A DNA stretch of 64,000 nt from Streptomyces sp. 11x1 (GCF_032598905.1 NZ_CP122458.1:7899001-7963000); one strand, 5' to 3'; shown: positions 26,729 to 36,663, counted from the first letter of the stretch. Numbers and translations are program-made. Notes: generated by a model not told the origin, from the sequence alone.

Positions 26729-26996
26729 GGGAGGTCCCCTCGGAATGGCTGCTCTGGCTAGGACCCTGTACCGGGCGTGAAACCAGGGTCACTGATTGGT
26801 GTTACCAGGGCGTGACCGACCGGTCAAACGCCAGTGAAGCCTTGATACGCGGCTTTTAAACCCCGACGCGGCCCTGACGCTGCCCTCATCTGCGAGGACG
26901 GTCAGGACCGCGGTCAATCGGCCATTACCGACGAGTAGCCTCTTGTGCTCAGATTCACACGAATCGGCTGGCACTCCGTGCCATTTGGCGTAAGGG

Positions 26997-27962
26997 TCAG
27001 ACGGCCTGCGAAGCGACGTAGGAACCCCGCTTCTCGACGGCCATCTGGTACAGGCGGCCGGCGCGGTACGAGGAGCGGACCAGCGGTCCGGACATCACCC
27101 CGGAGAAGCCGATCTCGTCGGCCTCCTGCTTCAGCTCGACGAACTCCTGCGGCTTGACCCAGCGCTCCACGGGGTGGTGCCGGACGCTCGGGCGCAGGTA
27201 CTGCGTGATGGTCACCAGCTCGCAGCCCGCGTCGTGCAGCTGCTTGAGCGCCTCGCTGACCTCCTCGCGGGTCTCGCCCATGCCGAGGATCAGGTTCGAC
27301 TTCGTGACCAGACCGTAGTCACGGGCCTCGGTGATGACCTTCAGGGAGCGCTCGTAGCGGAAGCCGGGGCGGATGCGCTTGAAGATCCGGGGGACCGTCT
27401 CGACGTTGTGCGCGAACACCTCGGGGCGGGAGGCGAAGACCTCCTGCAGCAGCTCCGGGACGGCGTTGAAGTCGGGCGCCAGCAGTTCGACCTTGGTCCG
27501 GCCGTCCGCGCGGTGCGCGGTCTGCTCGTGGATCTGGCGCACGGTCTCGGCGTACAGCCAGGCGCCGCCGTCCTCCAGGTCGTCGCGGGCGACGCCGGTG
27601 ATGGTGGCGTAGTTCAGGTCCATGGTGACCACGGACTCGCCGACGCGACGGGGTTCGTCGCGGTCCAGCGCCTCGGGCTTGCCGGTGTCGATCTGGCAGA
27701 AGTCGCAGCGCCGGGTGCACTGGTCGCCGCCGATGAGGAAGGTGGCCTCGCGGTCCTCCCAGCACTCATAGATGTTGGGGCATCCGGCTTCCTGGCAGAC
27801 GGTGTGCAGGCCCTCGCTCTTCACGAGGCTCTGCATCTTCGTGTACTCGGGGCCCATTTTCGCCCGGGTCTTGATCCACTCGGGCTTGCGCTCGATGGGG
27901 GTCTGGCTGTTGCGGACCTCCAGGCGCAGCATCTTGCGTCCGTCGGGTGCGACTGCGGACAC
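26997..27962 (-). CDS. lipA: Lipoyl synthase
   Basis: 321 residues. A radical-SAM enzyme that inserts two sulfurs into protein-bound octanoyl groups to give lipoate. CTRRCDFC is the radical-SAM cluster motif and [12 protein letters not shown] the N-terminal auxiliary-cluster motif; [15 protein letters not shown] lies near the C-terminus. The start is a GTG at 27962 with AGGGAG five bases upstream. It acts after LipB, whose gene is just upstream, and serves the dehydrogenase E2 proteins encoded at 44-46 kb. Confidence 0.97.
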   Translation of the reverse strand: MSAVAPDGRKMLRLEVRNSQTPIERKPEWIKTRAKMGPEYTKMQSLVKSEGLHTVCQEAGCPNIYECWEDREATFLIGGDQCTRRCDFCQIDTGKPEALDRDEPRRVGESVVTMDLNYATITGVARDDLEDGGAWLYAETVRQIHEQTAHRADGRTKVELLAPDFNAVPELLQEVFASRPEVFAHNVETVPRIFKRIRPGFRYERSLKVITEARDYGLVTKSNLILGMGETREEVSEALKQLHDAGCELVTITQYLRPSVRHHPVERWVKPQEFVELKQEADEIGFSGVMSGPLVRSSYRAGRLYQMAVEKRGSYVASQAV

Positions 27963-28283
27963 ATCGGCTCCCTGTGCTTCGATTCTTCGGCGTCCACCAG
28001 GGTACGCCCGTACGGTTCTCGGTCCCCGGGGTGGTCAACCTTCGGCTTCGCGGCGCCATTCCCTCGCCGTCGCGCTCCGCTCGGGGTGGGTGGGTGTGCG
28101 CGGGTCCGGTGGGGGCCGGTCGCGCAGTTCCCCGGGCCCCTGAAAGCAGGGGCTTCGCCCCGTGCTTTTCGGCCCGAAAATGCAGGGCGCAGCCCGCTTT
28201 TTCAGGGGCGCGGGGAACTGCGCGGGAAGCCCCCAGCTGCCCGCACCCGCCAACGGACCGAACCTCCCGCCCCCTGACGCGGA
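27963..28283. other. lipB-lipA intergenic region with repeat copy 3
   Basis: 321 bp separate the two lip genes. They contain palindrome copy 3 (28110-28234) and space for a lipA promoter, so lipA need not depend on lipB transcription. Confidence 0.6.
28110..28234. repeat. Dispersed palindromic repeat, copy 3
   Basis: Arms CGCGCAGTTCCCCGGGCCCC and near-complement flank a loop with two short hairpins. It ends 50 bp beyond the lipB stop. Confidence 0.85.
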
Positions 28284-29075
28284 CTACGCCGACGCCCGCT
28301 CCACCACCCGCGGCTTCAGATCCGCGTGCTCCAGCACATCCCGAAGGTGGCGCTCGGCCACCGGCAACACCTCGGCGATCGTGATGTCGCGGCCCAGTTC
28401 GGCCGCGAGAGAGGCGACCCCCGCGTCACGGATCCCGCACGGGATGATCCGGTCGAACCACTTGTTGTCCGGGTTCACGTTCAGCGCGAAGCCGTGCATG
28501 GTGACCCCCTTCGCGACCCGGATCCCGATCGCCGCGATCTTGCGGTCCTCACGCCGCTGGCCCGCGTTGGACGGCGCGTACTCCGGCCCGTTCATCCGGG
28601 GATCGAACTCGTCGTCGGTCATCCGGGGGTCGAGGTCCAGCGACAGCCCGCCGAGCCGCTGCTCGACCGGATCGCCCAGCACCCACACACCGCTGCGGCC
28701 CTCGACCCGGGTGGTCTCGACGCCGAACTCCGCGCACGTACGGATGAGGGCCTCCTCCAGGCGCCGTACGTGTGCCACCACGTCGACCGGGCGGGGCAGC
28801 TTCTGGATCGGGTAGCCCACCAGCTGACCGGGGCCGTGCCAGGTGATCTTGCCGCCGCGGTCGACGTCGATCACGGGGGTGCCGTCGAGGGGGCGCTCGT
28901 TGTCGGCCGTGCGCCGCCCGGCCGTGTAGACCGGCGGGTGCTCCAGGAGCAGCACGGTGTCGGGGACCTCGTCCGCGAACCGCGCCGCGTGCACCCGGCG
29001 CTGCTCGTCCCAGGCCTCCTGGTACTCGACGGCCTCCGTGCCGAACCCCATGCGGACGAACCGCAACCCACTCAC
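28284..29075 (-). CDS. lipB: Octanoyltransferase (lipoyl(octanoyl) transferase)
   Basis: 263 residues. Transfers octanoyl from acyl carrier protein to lipoyl domains. [14 protein letters not shown] and [13 protein letters not shown] hold the catalytic Lys/Cys region (Cys in PCGI). The GTG at 29075 has GGGAGG eight bases upstream and gives [11 protein letters not shown], the usual N-terminus. Upstream in-frame sequence is Arg-rich and looks non-coding. Confidence 0.96.
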   Translation of the reverse strand: MSGLRFVRMGFGTEAVEYQEAWDEQRRVHAARFADEVPDTVLLLEHPPVYTAGRRTADNERPLDGTPVIDVDRGGKITWHGPGQLVGYPIQKLPRPVDVVAHVRRLEEALIRTCAEFGVETTRVEGRSGVWVLGDPVEQRLGGLSLDLDPRMTDDEFDPRMNGPEYAPSNAGQRREDRKIAAIGIRVAKGVTMHGFALNVNPDNKWFDRIIPCGIRDAGVASLAAELGRDITIAEVLPVAERHLRDVLEHADLKPRVVERASA

Positions 29076-29515
29076 GGCAAGCGCCTCCCTCGGCGATGCC
29101 GCCGGGACGGCGGCACCGCGATAGCCCTGTGGCTCTGTCAGGCGCGTGACGCGCCCAAGCCACTGTACGACCGCGGGCTCGCGCACTGTTCGAGCGGCCT
29201 CCGGCACCGACGGAGCCGCCGTACGCGTGCGCGCCGGGGACCGACGGCCGTCGTACGCGGCGCGGGAGTGCGGGCCGACGCTCGTCGTACGGCGCGGCCG
29301 CCGGGCGTACGAGGAGCCCAGCCGGCGCGTGTCGGAGGCCACCCGCGTCAGCCGTGCGGCAAATCCTCACACGATCGGATGAATGGATGCGGAAGTGTGC
29401 GATCGGGCGCTTACTCTCCGCTACATTCGCGCCGTTCACCAGGCCGCAAAAGGCTTCTCACCAGGCAATCCGGGAAACCCCGCCGACACCCGGAAGGCAG
29501 GAGACCGCACCGCAG
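29076..29515. other. Divergent intergenic region lipB / NsdA-like regulator
   Basis: 440 bp between divergent starts. No repeat copy is present. TACATT near 29430 is a possible -10 for the rightward gene. Short GTACG-type palindromes are frequent between 29215 and 29320. No gene is supported. Confidence 0.4.
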
Positions 29516-30955
29516 ATGACGGAACGACCCGCGCAGCGCACCCCCAACCGCCAGCTCGCCGCCCTCATCGCAGAAGCGGGGTTCTCGAACGCGGGACTAG
29601 CGCGCCGTGTGGACCAGCTCGGTCTCGAACACGGCCTCGACCTCAGATACGACAAGACGTCCGTCACCCGCTGGCTGCGCGGTCAGCAGCCCCGGGGGAC
29701 GACTCCCGCACTCATCGCCGAGGTGTTCACCCGCCGCCTCGGCCGCCGGCTCACCGCCCAGGACCTCGGCCTGGACGCTTGTGCCCCCGTCTACGCGGGC
29801 CTGGAGTTCGCCGCCACCCCCGAGGAGGCCATCGACATCGTCGGCGGCCTGTGGCGCAAGGACTCCGGCAGCCACGCCGAACTCCGCAAGATCGCCTTCA
29901 CCCCCGCCGGACTCGTCGTACCCAGCCGCGACTGGCTGATCGGGCGGGCCGACGACCGGGTGGGACGCGGTGACCCGGCAGCCACCCGGGTCCCCCCGCA
30001 GGGCCGTCCGGCCGTCCCCCGGCAGCGCAGCCAGACCGAGCGCGGCCCCGGCCAGAAGGTCACCGGCGGGGACATCGCCGCCCTCCGCTCGGTGGGGGAG
30101 CTGTTCCGCGCCCTCGACGACGCGTACGGCGGCGGCCACGCCCGCCAGGCCCTCGTGCGCTACCTGGAGCACGAGGCCGAGCCCATGCTGCGCGGCGCCT
30201 ACGGCGAACAGATCGGCCGACGGCTGTTCGCGGCCGCCGCCGACCTGACCCGGCTGGCCGGCTGGACCTCGTACGACATCGGCGCGCACGGGCTCGCCCA
30301 GCGGTACTTCGTGCAGGCGCTCAGGCTGGCGCAGGCGGCGGGGGACCGGGCGTACGGGGCGTACGTGCTGGTCACGATGAGCCGTCAGGCGGTCTACCTG
30401 GGGCACGGTCGGGAGGCCGTGCAGCTCGCGCGCGTCGCCCAGCAGGGCGTCGGGTCCGCCGTGCCGCCGGTGGTGCAGTCGCTGCTGCACTCCGTCGAGG
30501 CGCGCGGGCACGCGGTACTGGGCGAGGTGCGGGCCTCCACGGCCGCCCTGGTCCGCGCCGAACGCGCCCTGGAGACGGCCCGCCCCGGGGACGAAGTCCC
30601 GTACTGGGCAAGGTTCTTCGACGAGGCGCAGCTCGCCGACGAGTTCGGGCACAGCCACCGCGACCTCCAGCAGTACCGGGCGGCCGCCCAACACGCGGAA
30701 CGCTCACTGCAGTTGCGGGCACCCGCGTACGCCCGCAGCCGCCTCTTCTCCCGTGTCGTCCTCGCCTCCGCCCGCCTCGGCCTCGGCGAACTCGACCAGG
30801 CCTGCCAGCTCGGCGCGGAGGCCGCGGGACAGGCAGCCGAGATGCGGTCGGTCAGGGCCGTGGAGTACGTCCGCGACTTCGAACGCCGACTGGAGCCGTA
30901 CCGGGACGCGGCCCCCGTGCGGGGCTACCGGGACAAGGTGGCGGCGCTGATGTAG
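29516..30955 (+). CDS. NsdA-like TPR regulator
   Basis: 479 residues. The N-terminus is a helix-turn-helix-like region (NRQLAALIAEAGFSNAGLAR, then SVTRWLRGQQPRGTTPALIA). The rest is alpha-helical with tetratricopeptide-like repeats (AQRYFVQALRLAQAAGDRAY, YVLVTMSRQAVYLGHGREA). It resembles the streptomycete NsdA family, in which the founding member negatively affects sporulation and antibiotic production; this one may be a paralogue with another role. AGGAG lies 13 bases upstream of the ATG, a long spacing, so a different start is possible. Confidence 0.8.
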   Translation: MTERPAQRTPNRQLAALIAEAGFSNAGLARRVDQLGLEHGLDLRYDKTSVTRWLRGQQPRGTTPALIAEVFTRRLGRRLTAQDLGLDACAPVYAGLEFAATPEEAIDIVGGLWRKDSGSHAELRKIAFTPAGLVVPSRDWLIGRADDRVGRGDPAATRVPPQGRPAVPRQRSQTERGPGQKVTGGDIAALRSVGELFRALDDAYGGGHARQALVRYLEHEAEPMLRGAYGEQIGRRLFAAAADLTRLAGWTSYDIGAHGLAQRYFVQALRLAQAAGDRAYGAYVLVTMSRQAVYLGHGREAVQLARVAQQGVGSAVPPVVQSLLHSVEARGHAVLGEVRASTAALVRAERALETARPGDEVPYWARFFDEAQLADEFGHSHRDLQQYRAAAQHAERSLQLRAPAYARSRLFSRVVLASARLGLGELDQACQLGAEAAGQAAEMRSVRAVEYVRDFERRLEPYRDAAPVRGYRDKVAALM

Positions 30956-30972
30956 GCGTGCGGCACACGGTA

Positions 30973-31003
30973 GGGGGCGCCCGGAACAACTCCGGGCGCC
31001 CCC
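30973..31003. terminator. Bidirectional terminator
   Basis: A perfect 13-bp stem with a 5-nt loop between the convergent regulator and oxidoreductase genes. Confidence 0.9.
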
Positions 31004-31010
31004 AAGCCGT

Positions 31011-32408
31011 TCACGCGGCTGTTTCCAATGGCTCCTCCAGGAACGTCGGGTGGGCGTCCAGGTCGGTCAGGACCGCGTGGGCGGCCCGGCGGGCGGAGTG
31101 GAGGGCGCCCTGGACGGTGCTGGTGTCACGGTGGTCGCCGCAGACGTAGAGGCCGGCGAGGAGACGCACCGGGCGGCGCAGGTCGTGCGGCGCGGGCATT
31201 GCGGGGACCGCCTCGGGGACGTGGTAGGCGGCCAGCAGTTCCCAGCGGGTCGTGGACGTGCGGTAGAGACGAGCGAGTTGGGCGCGGACCGTGGCGTCGA
31301 GGTGCGCGGCGTCCGGGGGCGTGCCGAGAACCGTCGAGGTGATCAGGGTGCGGCCCGCCGGTGCCCGGCTCGGGTCGACCTGGCTGATCACCGCCGTGTG
31401 CGAGACGGGCCCGCTGCGGTCGGCGTCGAGGAGCAGCGCCGGTTCGGTCAACGGAGGCTCGTCCGTGGCGTGGTGCAGGACCGTCACCGGGTGGAACCCC
31501 GGCACGCGCAGACCGGGGAGCAGCGCGGCGGCGGACCGGGCGTCCGTGGCCAGGACCACGGCCCGGCAGCCGAGTTCACCGTGGTCCGCCGTGGTCACCG
31601 AGGTCGTGCTCATGGCGGTCACCCGTACTCCGGTACGGACCGAACCCGGCGGCAGCGCGGCCGCGAGGAGTTCCGGCAGGGTGTCGGCGCCGCCCTCCGG
31701 GACGCAGAGCCGGCCGGTCGCGTAGGTGTGCAGGGCCAGGTCGGCGCAGCGGCTGGAGGTCGCCAGCGTCGGGTCGGCGAGCAGCGCGGTCAGCAGGGGA
31801 CGGACGAAGCCGTCGATCGTCCGGGGCGGGAAACCCCGGGTCGCCAGCGCCTGGGAGGCCGGGACCTCCGCCCGGGTGAGCAGCCGTTCGGGCGCGGTCG
31901 CGGCGAGCCGGGCCAGGGCCATGGCCAGCCGCGACTGATCGGCGGGAGCGCCCAGCCGACCGGGCCGGGTGCCCGTGGAACGGGCCTGGGGACGGCCCTG
32001 GTTCCGGGGGAGCCTAGGGGCGCTTGCGAGGGCGCGCGCGGCCGTGAGTGCGCCCCTCGCGCTTCGCAGGACGGGGGTGGCGCCGGCCCGCCGATGACGT
32101 CCGTCGGAGTGCAGCAGGACGCCGGGGGCGAACGGGCGCAGGGCCAGGGTGTCCAAGCCCGGGGTGCGGCGCAGTTCCGGGTACGACGTGGAGAGCAGAT
32201 GCGTCGTCCGGTCGAGGCGGAAGCCGTCGATCTTCTCGGTGGACATACGGCCGCCGACGGCGGGGGCGGCCTCCAGGACGAGGGTCCTGAGGCCCGCCCT
32301 GGTCAGATGTCCGGCCGCAGCGAGGCCGGCCACGCCGGCTCCTACGACGATGACGTCCAGGTTCTCCGTGTCCGCCTGGTACGCCGACTGGTGCACCGAC
32401 TCAAGCAC
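31011..32408 (-). CDS. FAD-dependent oxidoreductase (amine oxidase type)
   Basis: 465 residues from the GTG at 32408 with GGGAGG just upstream. The FAD-binding Rossmann motif is VIVVGAGVAGLAAAGHLTRA followed by LVLEAAPAVGGRMST. The C-terminal region has GLYVCGDHRDTSTVQGALHS, typical of flavin amine oxidases, protoporphyrinogen oxidases and phytoene desaturases. The substrate is unknown; no carotenoid genes are nearby. Residues about 155-180 are a variable Arg/Pro-rich insertion. Confidence 0.88.
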   Translation of the reverse strand: MLESVHQSAYQADTENLDVIVVGAGVAGLAAAGHLTRAGLRTLVLEAAPAVGGRMSTEKIDGFRLDRTTHLLSTSYPELRRTPGLDTLALRPFAPGVLLHSDGRHRRAGATPVLRSARGALTAARALASAPRLPRNQGRPQARSTGTRPGRLGAPADQSRLAMALARLAATAPERLLTRAEVPASQALATRGFPPRTIDGFVRPLLTALLADPTLATSSRCADLALHTYATGRLCVPEGGADTLPELLAAALPPGSVRTGVRVTAMSTTSVTTADHGELGCRAVVLATDARSAAALLPGLRVPGFHPVTVLHHATDEPPLTEPALLLDADRSGPVSHTAVISQVDPSRAPAGRTLITSTVLGTPPDAAHLDATVRAQLARLYRTSTTRWELLAAYHVPEAVPAMPAPHDLRRPVRLLAGLYVCGDHRDTSTVQGALHSARRAAHAVLTDLDAHPTFLEEPLETAA

Positions 32409-32603
32409 GTGCCCCTCCCGAGGTCGCGCGGCTGCGGGGACGTTATGCCCCCAACACCCATCTGAAATACCTGAGTTCGGCACGAGAGTGAAGGCGGGGC
32501 CCGGTCCCGGGGAAGGAGCGTGTGACCTCGCACGGGGGCATGGGCGGGGTGCGTGTGCGCCGGGCGTTCGGGGGGTGCGGGTTCGTCGGCGACCGCGGGC
32601 CCG

Positions 32604-32739
32604 GTGGGGCTTCTCGCGCAGTTCCCCGCGCCCCTGAAGGCCCTACGGGCCTACGGGCCTACGGGCCTACGGGCCTGAAAAGCATGGGGCACAGCCCCTG
32701 CTTTTCAGGGACGCGGGGAACTGCGCGAGAAGCCCCACG
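32604..32739. repeat. Dispersed palindromic repeat, copy 4
   Basis: Arms of about 30 bp (GGGGCTTCTCGCGCAGTTCC onward, and complement) flank a loop with a tandem octamer (32643-32674) and the AAAAGCAnGGGGC hairpin. It ends 46 bp beyond the stop of the TIGR01777 gene. Confidence 0.9.
32643..32674. repeat. Tandem octamer CTACGGGC x4
   Basis: Four perfect head-to-tail copies of CTACGGGC within the loop of palindrome copy 4. Other copies of the palindrome lack it, so it is a local expansion. Confidence 0.9.
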
Positions 32740-32784
32740 CACCCGCACCCGATAACGCTCCATACCGACAACGAACCCCCCCGG

Positions 32785-33705
32785 TCAGCCGAGCGCAGCT
32801 CGAATCGCGTCCTCGATCTCCGGATACCTGAACGTGAACCCCGACTCCAGCAACCGCGAGGGAACCGCCCGCGTGCTGCCCAGGACGTCACCGGCGACAC
32901 CCCCGAGCGCGAGCCGCAGCGCGGGCGCGGGCACCGTGAACAGGGTGGGCCGGTGCAGCACACGCCCCATCGCCGCCGTGATCTCACGGTTGGTACGCGG
33001 GGTCGGCGCCGTCAGGTTGAACGGCCCGGACAGAGACGGCGTGAACAGCAGATGCCGCAGCGCCGCGACCTCGTCGTGCAGGGAGATGAAGCTCCAGTAC
33101 TGGCGGCCGTCCCCCATCCGCCCGCCCAACCCGGCCTTGAACAGCGGGAACAGCGGACCCCACGCACCCCCGCCCCGCGCCACCACCAGCCCTGTACGGG
33201 CGAACGCCGTACGGATCCCGGCCTCCCGCGCGACCCCGGCCGCCCCCTCCCACTCCACGCACAACGCGGACAGGAACTCCGACCCCGGCTCCGCCGACTC
33301 GTCCACCACCCGGTCACCGGTGTAGCCGTAGAACCCGATCGCGCTGCCGTTCACGAACACGCTCGGCGGGGTGTCGAGCGTGGCGGCGGCCTCGGCGAGC
33401 GTCCGGGTGCCGCGCACCCGGCTCTCGCGGATCGTCGCCTTGTACGCGTCCGTCCAGCGGCGGGACGCCACCCCCGCGCCGGCGAGGTTGACGACGGCCG
33501 CGCACCCCGTGAGCCCCGCCCGGTCGACCCGTCCCGCGTCCGGGTCCCAGCGCACCTCGCCGCGCGCCCGGGGCTCCCGTCGCACGAGCCGGAGCACCTC
33601 GTAGCCGTCCTCGGTCAGGGAACGGGCCAGCGCCGAACCGATCAGGCCGGACGCACCGGCGATCGCGATACGAGAACCGGGCGGAACGGGTGATTCAAGG
33701 GTCAT
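32785..33705 (-). CDS. TIGR01777 family epimerase (YfcH-like)
   Basis: 306 residues. The N-terminal Rossmann motif IAGASGLIGSALARSL and GSAIGFYGYTGDRVVDE (a YfcH/SulA-like signature) mark the TIGR01777 branch of extended short-chain reductases; a C-terminal DUF1731 region includes FTVPAPALRLALGGVAGDVL. The substrate is unknown. I start at the ATG at 33705; another lies nine bases upstream in frame. Confidence 0.9.
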   Translation of the reverse strand: MTLESPVPPGSRIAIAGASGLIGSALARSLTEDGYEVLRLVRREPRARGEVRWDPDAGRVDRAGLTGCAAVVNLAGAGVASRRWTDAYKATIRESRVRGTRTLAEAAATLDTPPSVFVNGSAIGFYGYTGDRVVDESAEPGSEFLSALCVEWEGAAGVAREAGIRTAFARTGLVVARGGGAWGPLFPLFKAGLGGRMGDGRQYWSFISLHDEVAALRHLLFTPSLSGPFNLTAPTPRTNREITAAMGRVLHRPTLFTVPAPALRLALGGVAGDVLGSTRAVPSRLLESGFTFRYPEIEDAIRAALG

Positions 33706-33808
33706 GCCCACCATCCTGCCCGGCGGGCGGAGCGAACGGCGGCCCGGGCACGCGAACCAGCCCGAACCTGCCGCCCGACGGCCGGTTGCCCGCCGTACAG
33801 TGGCCGCC

Positions 33809-34297
33809 ATGCCCGTTCCGCACATACGCCTGGCGACCTCGGACGACGAGGACATGCTCGGTCGCCTCGACCGCGAGACCTGGTCCACGCTGCACTCCGT
33901 CCAGGAACGGCCCACGCAGCCGTACGAGCCGTTCTTCAACGAGCGGTACGGCCCCCACGACCACCTGGTGGCCGAGATCGGCGGCGCAGTCGTCGGCTAC
34001 GTCCGCCTCGCCCTGCCCTCCAACCTCGCCTGTCACGCGCACGTCCGCCAGATCCAGGGTCTCGCCGTCGCGGACGAGGCACGCGGCTCGGGCGTCGCCC
34101 GCGCCCTGCTGCGCGCCGCGCAGGACGAGGCCCGGCGGCGCGGCGCACGACGGCTCACCCTGCGCGTCCTCGGCCACAACACGCCCGCCAGGAAGCTCTA
34201 CGAGTCCGAGGGCTTCGTCGTGGAGGGCGTGCTGCCGGAGGAGTTCCTGATCGACGGGGCCTATGTGGACGACGTGGTGATGGGCCGTCGCCTCTGA
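33809..34297 (+). CDS. GNAT acetyltransferase
   Basis: 162 residues. The acetyl-CoA-binding signature is VADEARGSGVARALLRAAQD, followed by LRVLGHNTPARKLYESEGF. There is no obvious ribosome binding site; TACAGT 10 bases upstream of the ATG could be a -10 element, so the transcript may be leaderless. Substrate unknown; protein N-terminal or small-amine acetylation are both possible. Convergent with the MarP-like gene, 11 bp apart. Confidence 0.9.
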   Translation: MPVPHIRLATSDDEDMLGRLDRETWSTLHSVQERPTQPYEPFFNERYGPHDHLVAEIGGAVVGYVRLALPSNLACHAHVRQIQGLAVADEARGSGVARALLRAAQDEARRRGARRLTLRVLGHNTPARKLYESEGFVVEGVLPEEFLIDGAYVDDVVMGRRL

Positions 34298-34308
34298 GGC
34301 GTACGCCG

Positions 34309-35493
34309 TCACGAGGTCACGAGGTCACCCGTGTCCACCGGGGCCGTTGCGTTCGCGGCCCGCTCCGCGTCGGGGGCGACCTCGTCCACGGTGAGCACGT
34401 AACCCGTCTCCGCGTCCGAGGTGGAGCGGGCGAAGACGACGCCGAAGACCTTGCCGTCGGTGGTGAGGAGGGGGCCGCCGGAGTTGCCCGGACGGACGGT
34501 GGAACGGATGGAGTAGATGTCGCGGGTCACCGAGTCGGTGTTGTAGATGTTCCGGCCGGTGGCGTCGATACGGCTGGCGACCGTGGCCGCCTGGAGGTCC
34601 AGACCGCCGTCCTCCGGATACCCGGCCACCACCGCCGCGTCACCGCGCCCGGCACTGTCGTCGAAGCGCAGCAGCGGGGCCTTCAGACCCGGGACGTACA
34701 GCACCGCCACGTCCTTGTCCGAATCGAACAGCACCACCTTCGCCTCGTACGCCTTGCCCACGCCCCCCACCCGCACGGTCGGCTCGTCGATGCCGGCCAC
34801 CACGTGGGCGTTGGTCATCACCCGCTCAGTGGCGAACACGAAGCCGCTGCCCTCGCGGCCCTGGGTGCCCGCGACGCCCTCGATCTTCACCGTGCTGCGC
34901 TTGGCCGCGTCGGTCGCGGCCGGGGTGACGCTGTCGCCGGAGGGCTTGGCGACCTCGGCCGTCGCCTCGTTCTCGAAGGGGTTGAAGACCTGCGGGAAGC
35001 CCGCCTCGGTGAGCGCGGAGGTGGCGTTGGAGAACCAGGCCGGGGTGGTCTCCGGCATGGTGTCCTGCACGGCGCCGAGCAGCACGGAGTTCCGGATCGA
35101 GTTGGTCACCACCGCCGACGAGGAGGCCGCGAGGATGCTCGCGGCCACCCAGGCCACGATCAGCACGGCGACCGTGTTGGCCGCGGCCCCGCCGACGCCG
35201 TCGGCCACCCGCAGCGGACTGCGGTCGATCTCCCGCCGCAACCGCAGCGCCAGCCGGCCCGCCAGCTCGTGCCCGATCACGCCCGGCACCAGAACCGTCA
35301 GCACCGCCGTGATCGTCGCCGCCGGGGTGCCCGCCTCCACCAGCTCCATCATCCAGGGCAGCACCCAGACGCCTATCGCCGCGCCGCCCACGAAACCGGC
35401 GAGGGACACACATCCCGCGACCAGGCCGCGACGGTAACCGGACGCCGCGTAGGCCAGGATCACCAGCATCAGCAGGATGTCGAGCACGTCCAC
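34309..35493 (-). CDS. MarP-like membrane-anchored serine protease
   Basis: 394 residues. Four predicted transmembrane helices in residues 1-125 form a CvpA-like domain; a trypsin-like protease occupies about 195-394 with His230 (TNAHVVAG), Asp261 (DKDVAVL) and Ser338 (RPGNSGGPLL). The arrangement and length match MarP (Rv3671c) of Mycobacterium tuberculosis, a periplasmic protease needed for acid and oxidative stress survival that processes a peptidoglycan hydrolase. The start is a GTG at 35493. Divergent from a peptidoglycan amidase gene 222 bp away. Confidence 0.9.
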   Translation of the reverse strand: MDVLDILLMLVILAYAASGYRRGLVAGCVSLAGFVGGAAIGVWVLPWMMELVEAGTPAATITAVLTVLVPGVIGHELAGRLALRLRREIDRSPLRVADGVGGAAANTVAVLIVAWVAASILAASSSAVVTNSIRNSVLLGAVQDTMPETTPAWFSNATSALTEAGFPQVFNPFENEATAEVAKPSGDSVTPAATDAAKRSTVKIEGVAGTQGREGSGFVFATERVMTNAHVVAGIDEPTVRVGGVGKAYEAKVVLFDSDKDVAVLYVPGLKAPLLRFDDSAGRGDAAVVAGYPEDGGLDLQAATVASRIDATGRNIYNTDSVTRDIYSIRSTVRPGNSGGPLLTTDGKVFGVVFARSTSDAETGYVLTVDEVAPDAERAANATAPVDTGDLVTS

Positions 35494-35715
35494 TGCGACC
35501 GCCTCTCTCTAGGGACCCTGTAGTACGCGCGGCACAGGGACAGTGATCAGCTCCGCCCGCGCGGCACCCCGGGGGCCCTCGCGAACCGGCCATCGGCGCG
35601 CCGTCTCCGCCCCGAATAGTAAAAACGCCCCGGACCACGCCGTTGGTTCCTTCCGCTTCCCCCGGGTGGCCCACTCCACATCGCGGCCGGCGCGCATCCG
35701 GGTGACTGTGGGGCC

Positions 35716-36663
35716 ATGCGTGTGTTCCGGATGTCGCGGGGGGCGCGAATACGGCGGCTGCCGCGCGTGTGGCGCCGCCGCACACGGACGCCGCGCGCCC
35801 CGGACCCGGCCCGGCAGCGGCCGCGCCGGTCCCACGGCCGCAGGCGCCCGGCCCGGGAGAGTATGCGCCGGATGCGGGAGCGTATGCGCCTGGCCCGGGA
35901 GCGGGTGGACCTGCCCCGGCCGGTCCTCCTGCTGCTGGCCTGTCTGCCGGGGCTCGCGGCCGTGCTCGCCCTGGTGCTGTTCGCGATCGGCGCGGACCGT
36001 ACGGACGAGCGCGCCGACGGGCCCGCCACGACCCGGCCCGCGCTGCCGCACCAGGCGCCCCGGCCCCCCATCGTGCCCAGGTCCCGCTGGCTGGAGAAGG
36101 ACGCGCCCACCCAGCCGCCCGCTCGCTACGACGACGAGGTCGCCGCCGTCTTCATCCACCACACGGACTCCCCGAACGGGTACGACTGCGCCGACGCACC
36201 CCGCATCATCCGCGGCCTCTACACCGGCCAGACCGGTGCCAAGCACTGGGACGACATCGGCTACAACTTCCTCGTCGACCGCTGCGGCACCATCTACGAG
36301 GGCCGCGCGGGCGGCGTCGACCGGGCCGTCACCGGCGCCCACACCCAGGGCTTCAACCACCGCACCACCGGGATCGCCGCCCTCGGCACCTTCACCGCCG
36401 GGGTGCCCGTCCCGCAGGCCATGACCGACGCGATCGCCGCGCTCGCCGCCTGGAAACTGGGCCTCTCCGACAGCGACCCCCGGGGCAGCGTCCGGCTCAC
36501 GTCCAGCAACAGCCTCAGCCGCTACGCCGCCGGCACCACCGTCCTGCTGCCCACCCTCGCGGGCCACAGCGACGGCTTCATGACCAGCTGCCCCGGCGCG
36601 GCCCTCGCCGAGCGCCTGCCCGCGATCCGCGAACAGGCGGCCCGCCTCCAGGGCCGCTCCTAG
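35716..36663 (+). CDS. N-acetylmuramoyl-L-alanine amidase (PGRP/amidase_2)
   Basis: 315 residues. A very Arg-rich cytoplasmic segment (1-65), one transmembrane helix (about 68-92, PVLLLLACLPGLAAVLALVLF) and an extracytoplasmic amidase_2 domain with zinc ligands in VFIHHTDSP, GAHTQGFNHRTTGIAALG and the C-terminal SCPGAALAERLP (Cys ligand). It cleaves the lactyl-peptide bond in peptidoglycan. The TAG stop at 36661-36663 lies in the CTAG target duplication of the adjacent insertion sequence, so the coding region is intact but any native terminator now lies beyond the insertions. Confidence 0.9.
   Translation: MRVFRMSRGARIRRLPRVWRRRTRTPRAPDPARQRPRRSHGRRRPARESMRRMRERMRLARERVDLPRPVLLLLACLPGLAAVLALVLFAIGADRTDERADGPATTRPALPHQAPRPPIVPRSRWLEKDAPTQPPARYDDEVAAVFIHHTDSPNGYDCADAPRIIRGLYTGQTGAKHWDDIGYNFLVDRCGTIYEGRAGGVDRAVTGAHTQGFNHRTTGIAALGTFTAGVPVPQAMTDAIAALAAWKLGLSDSDPRGSVRLTSSNSLSRYAAGTTVLLPTLAGHSDGFMTSCPGAALAERLPAIREQAARLQGRS
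36660..36663. repeat. Target site duplication CTAG (left of IS)
   Basis: CTAG precedes the left inverted repeat and is repeated after the right one at 38106-38109. It contains the amidase stop codon. Confidence 0.85.

Larger units (their letters stand above)
32409..32784. other. Intergenic region with repeat copy 4
   Basis: 376 bp that contain palindrome copy 4 (32604-32739) and a tandem octamer inside it. The promoter for the oxidoreductase gene should be at 32410-32520. No gene is visible. Confidence 0.55.
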
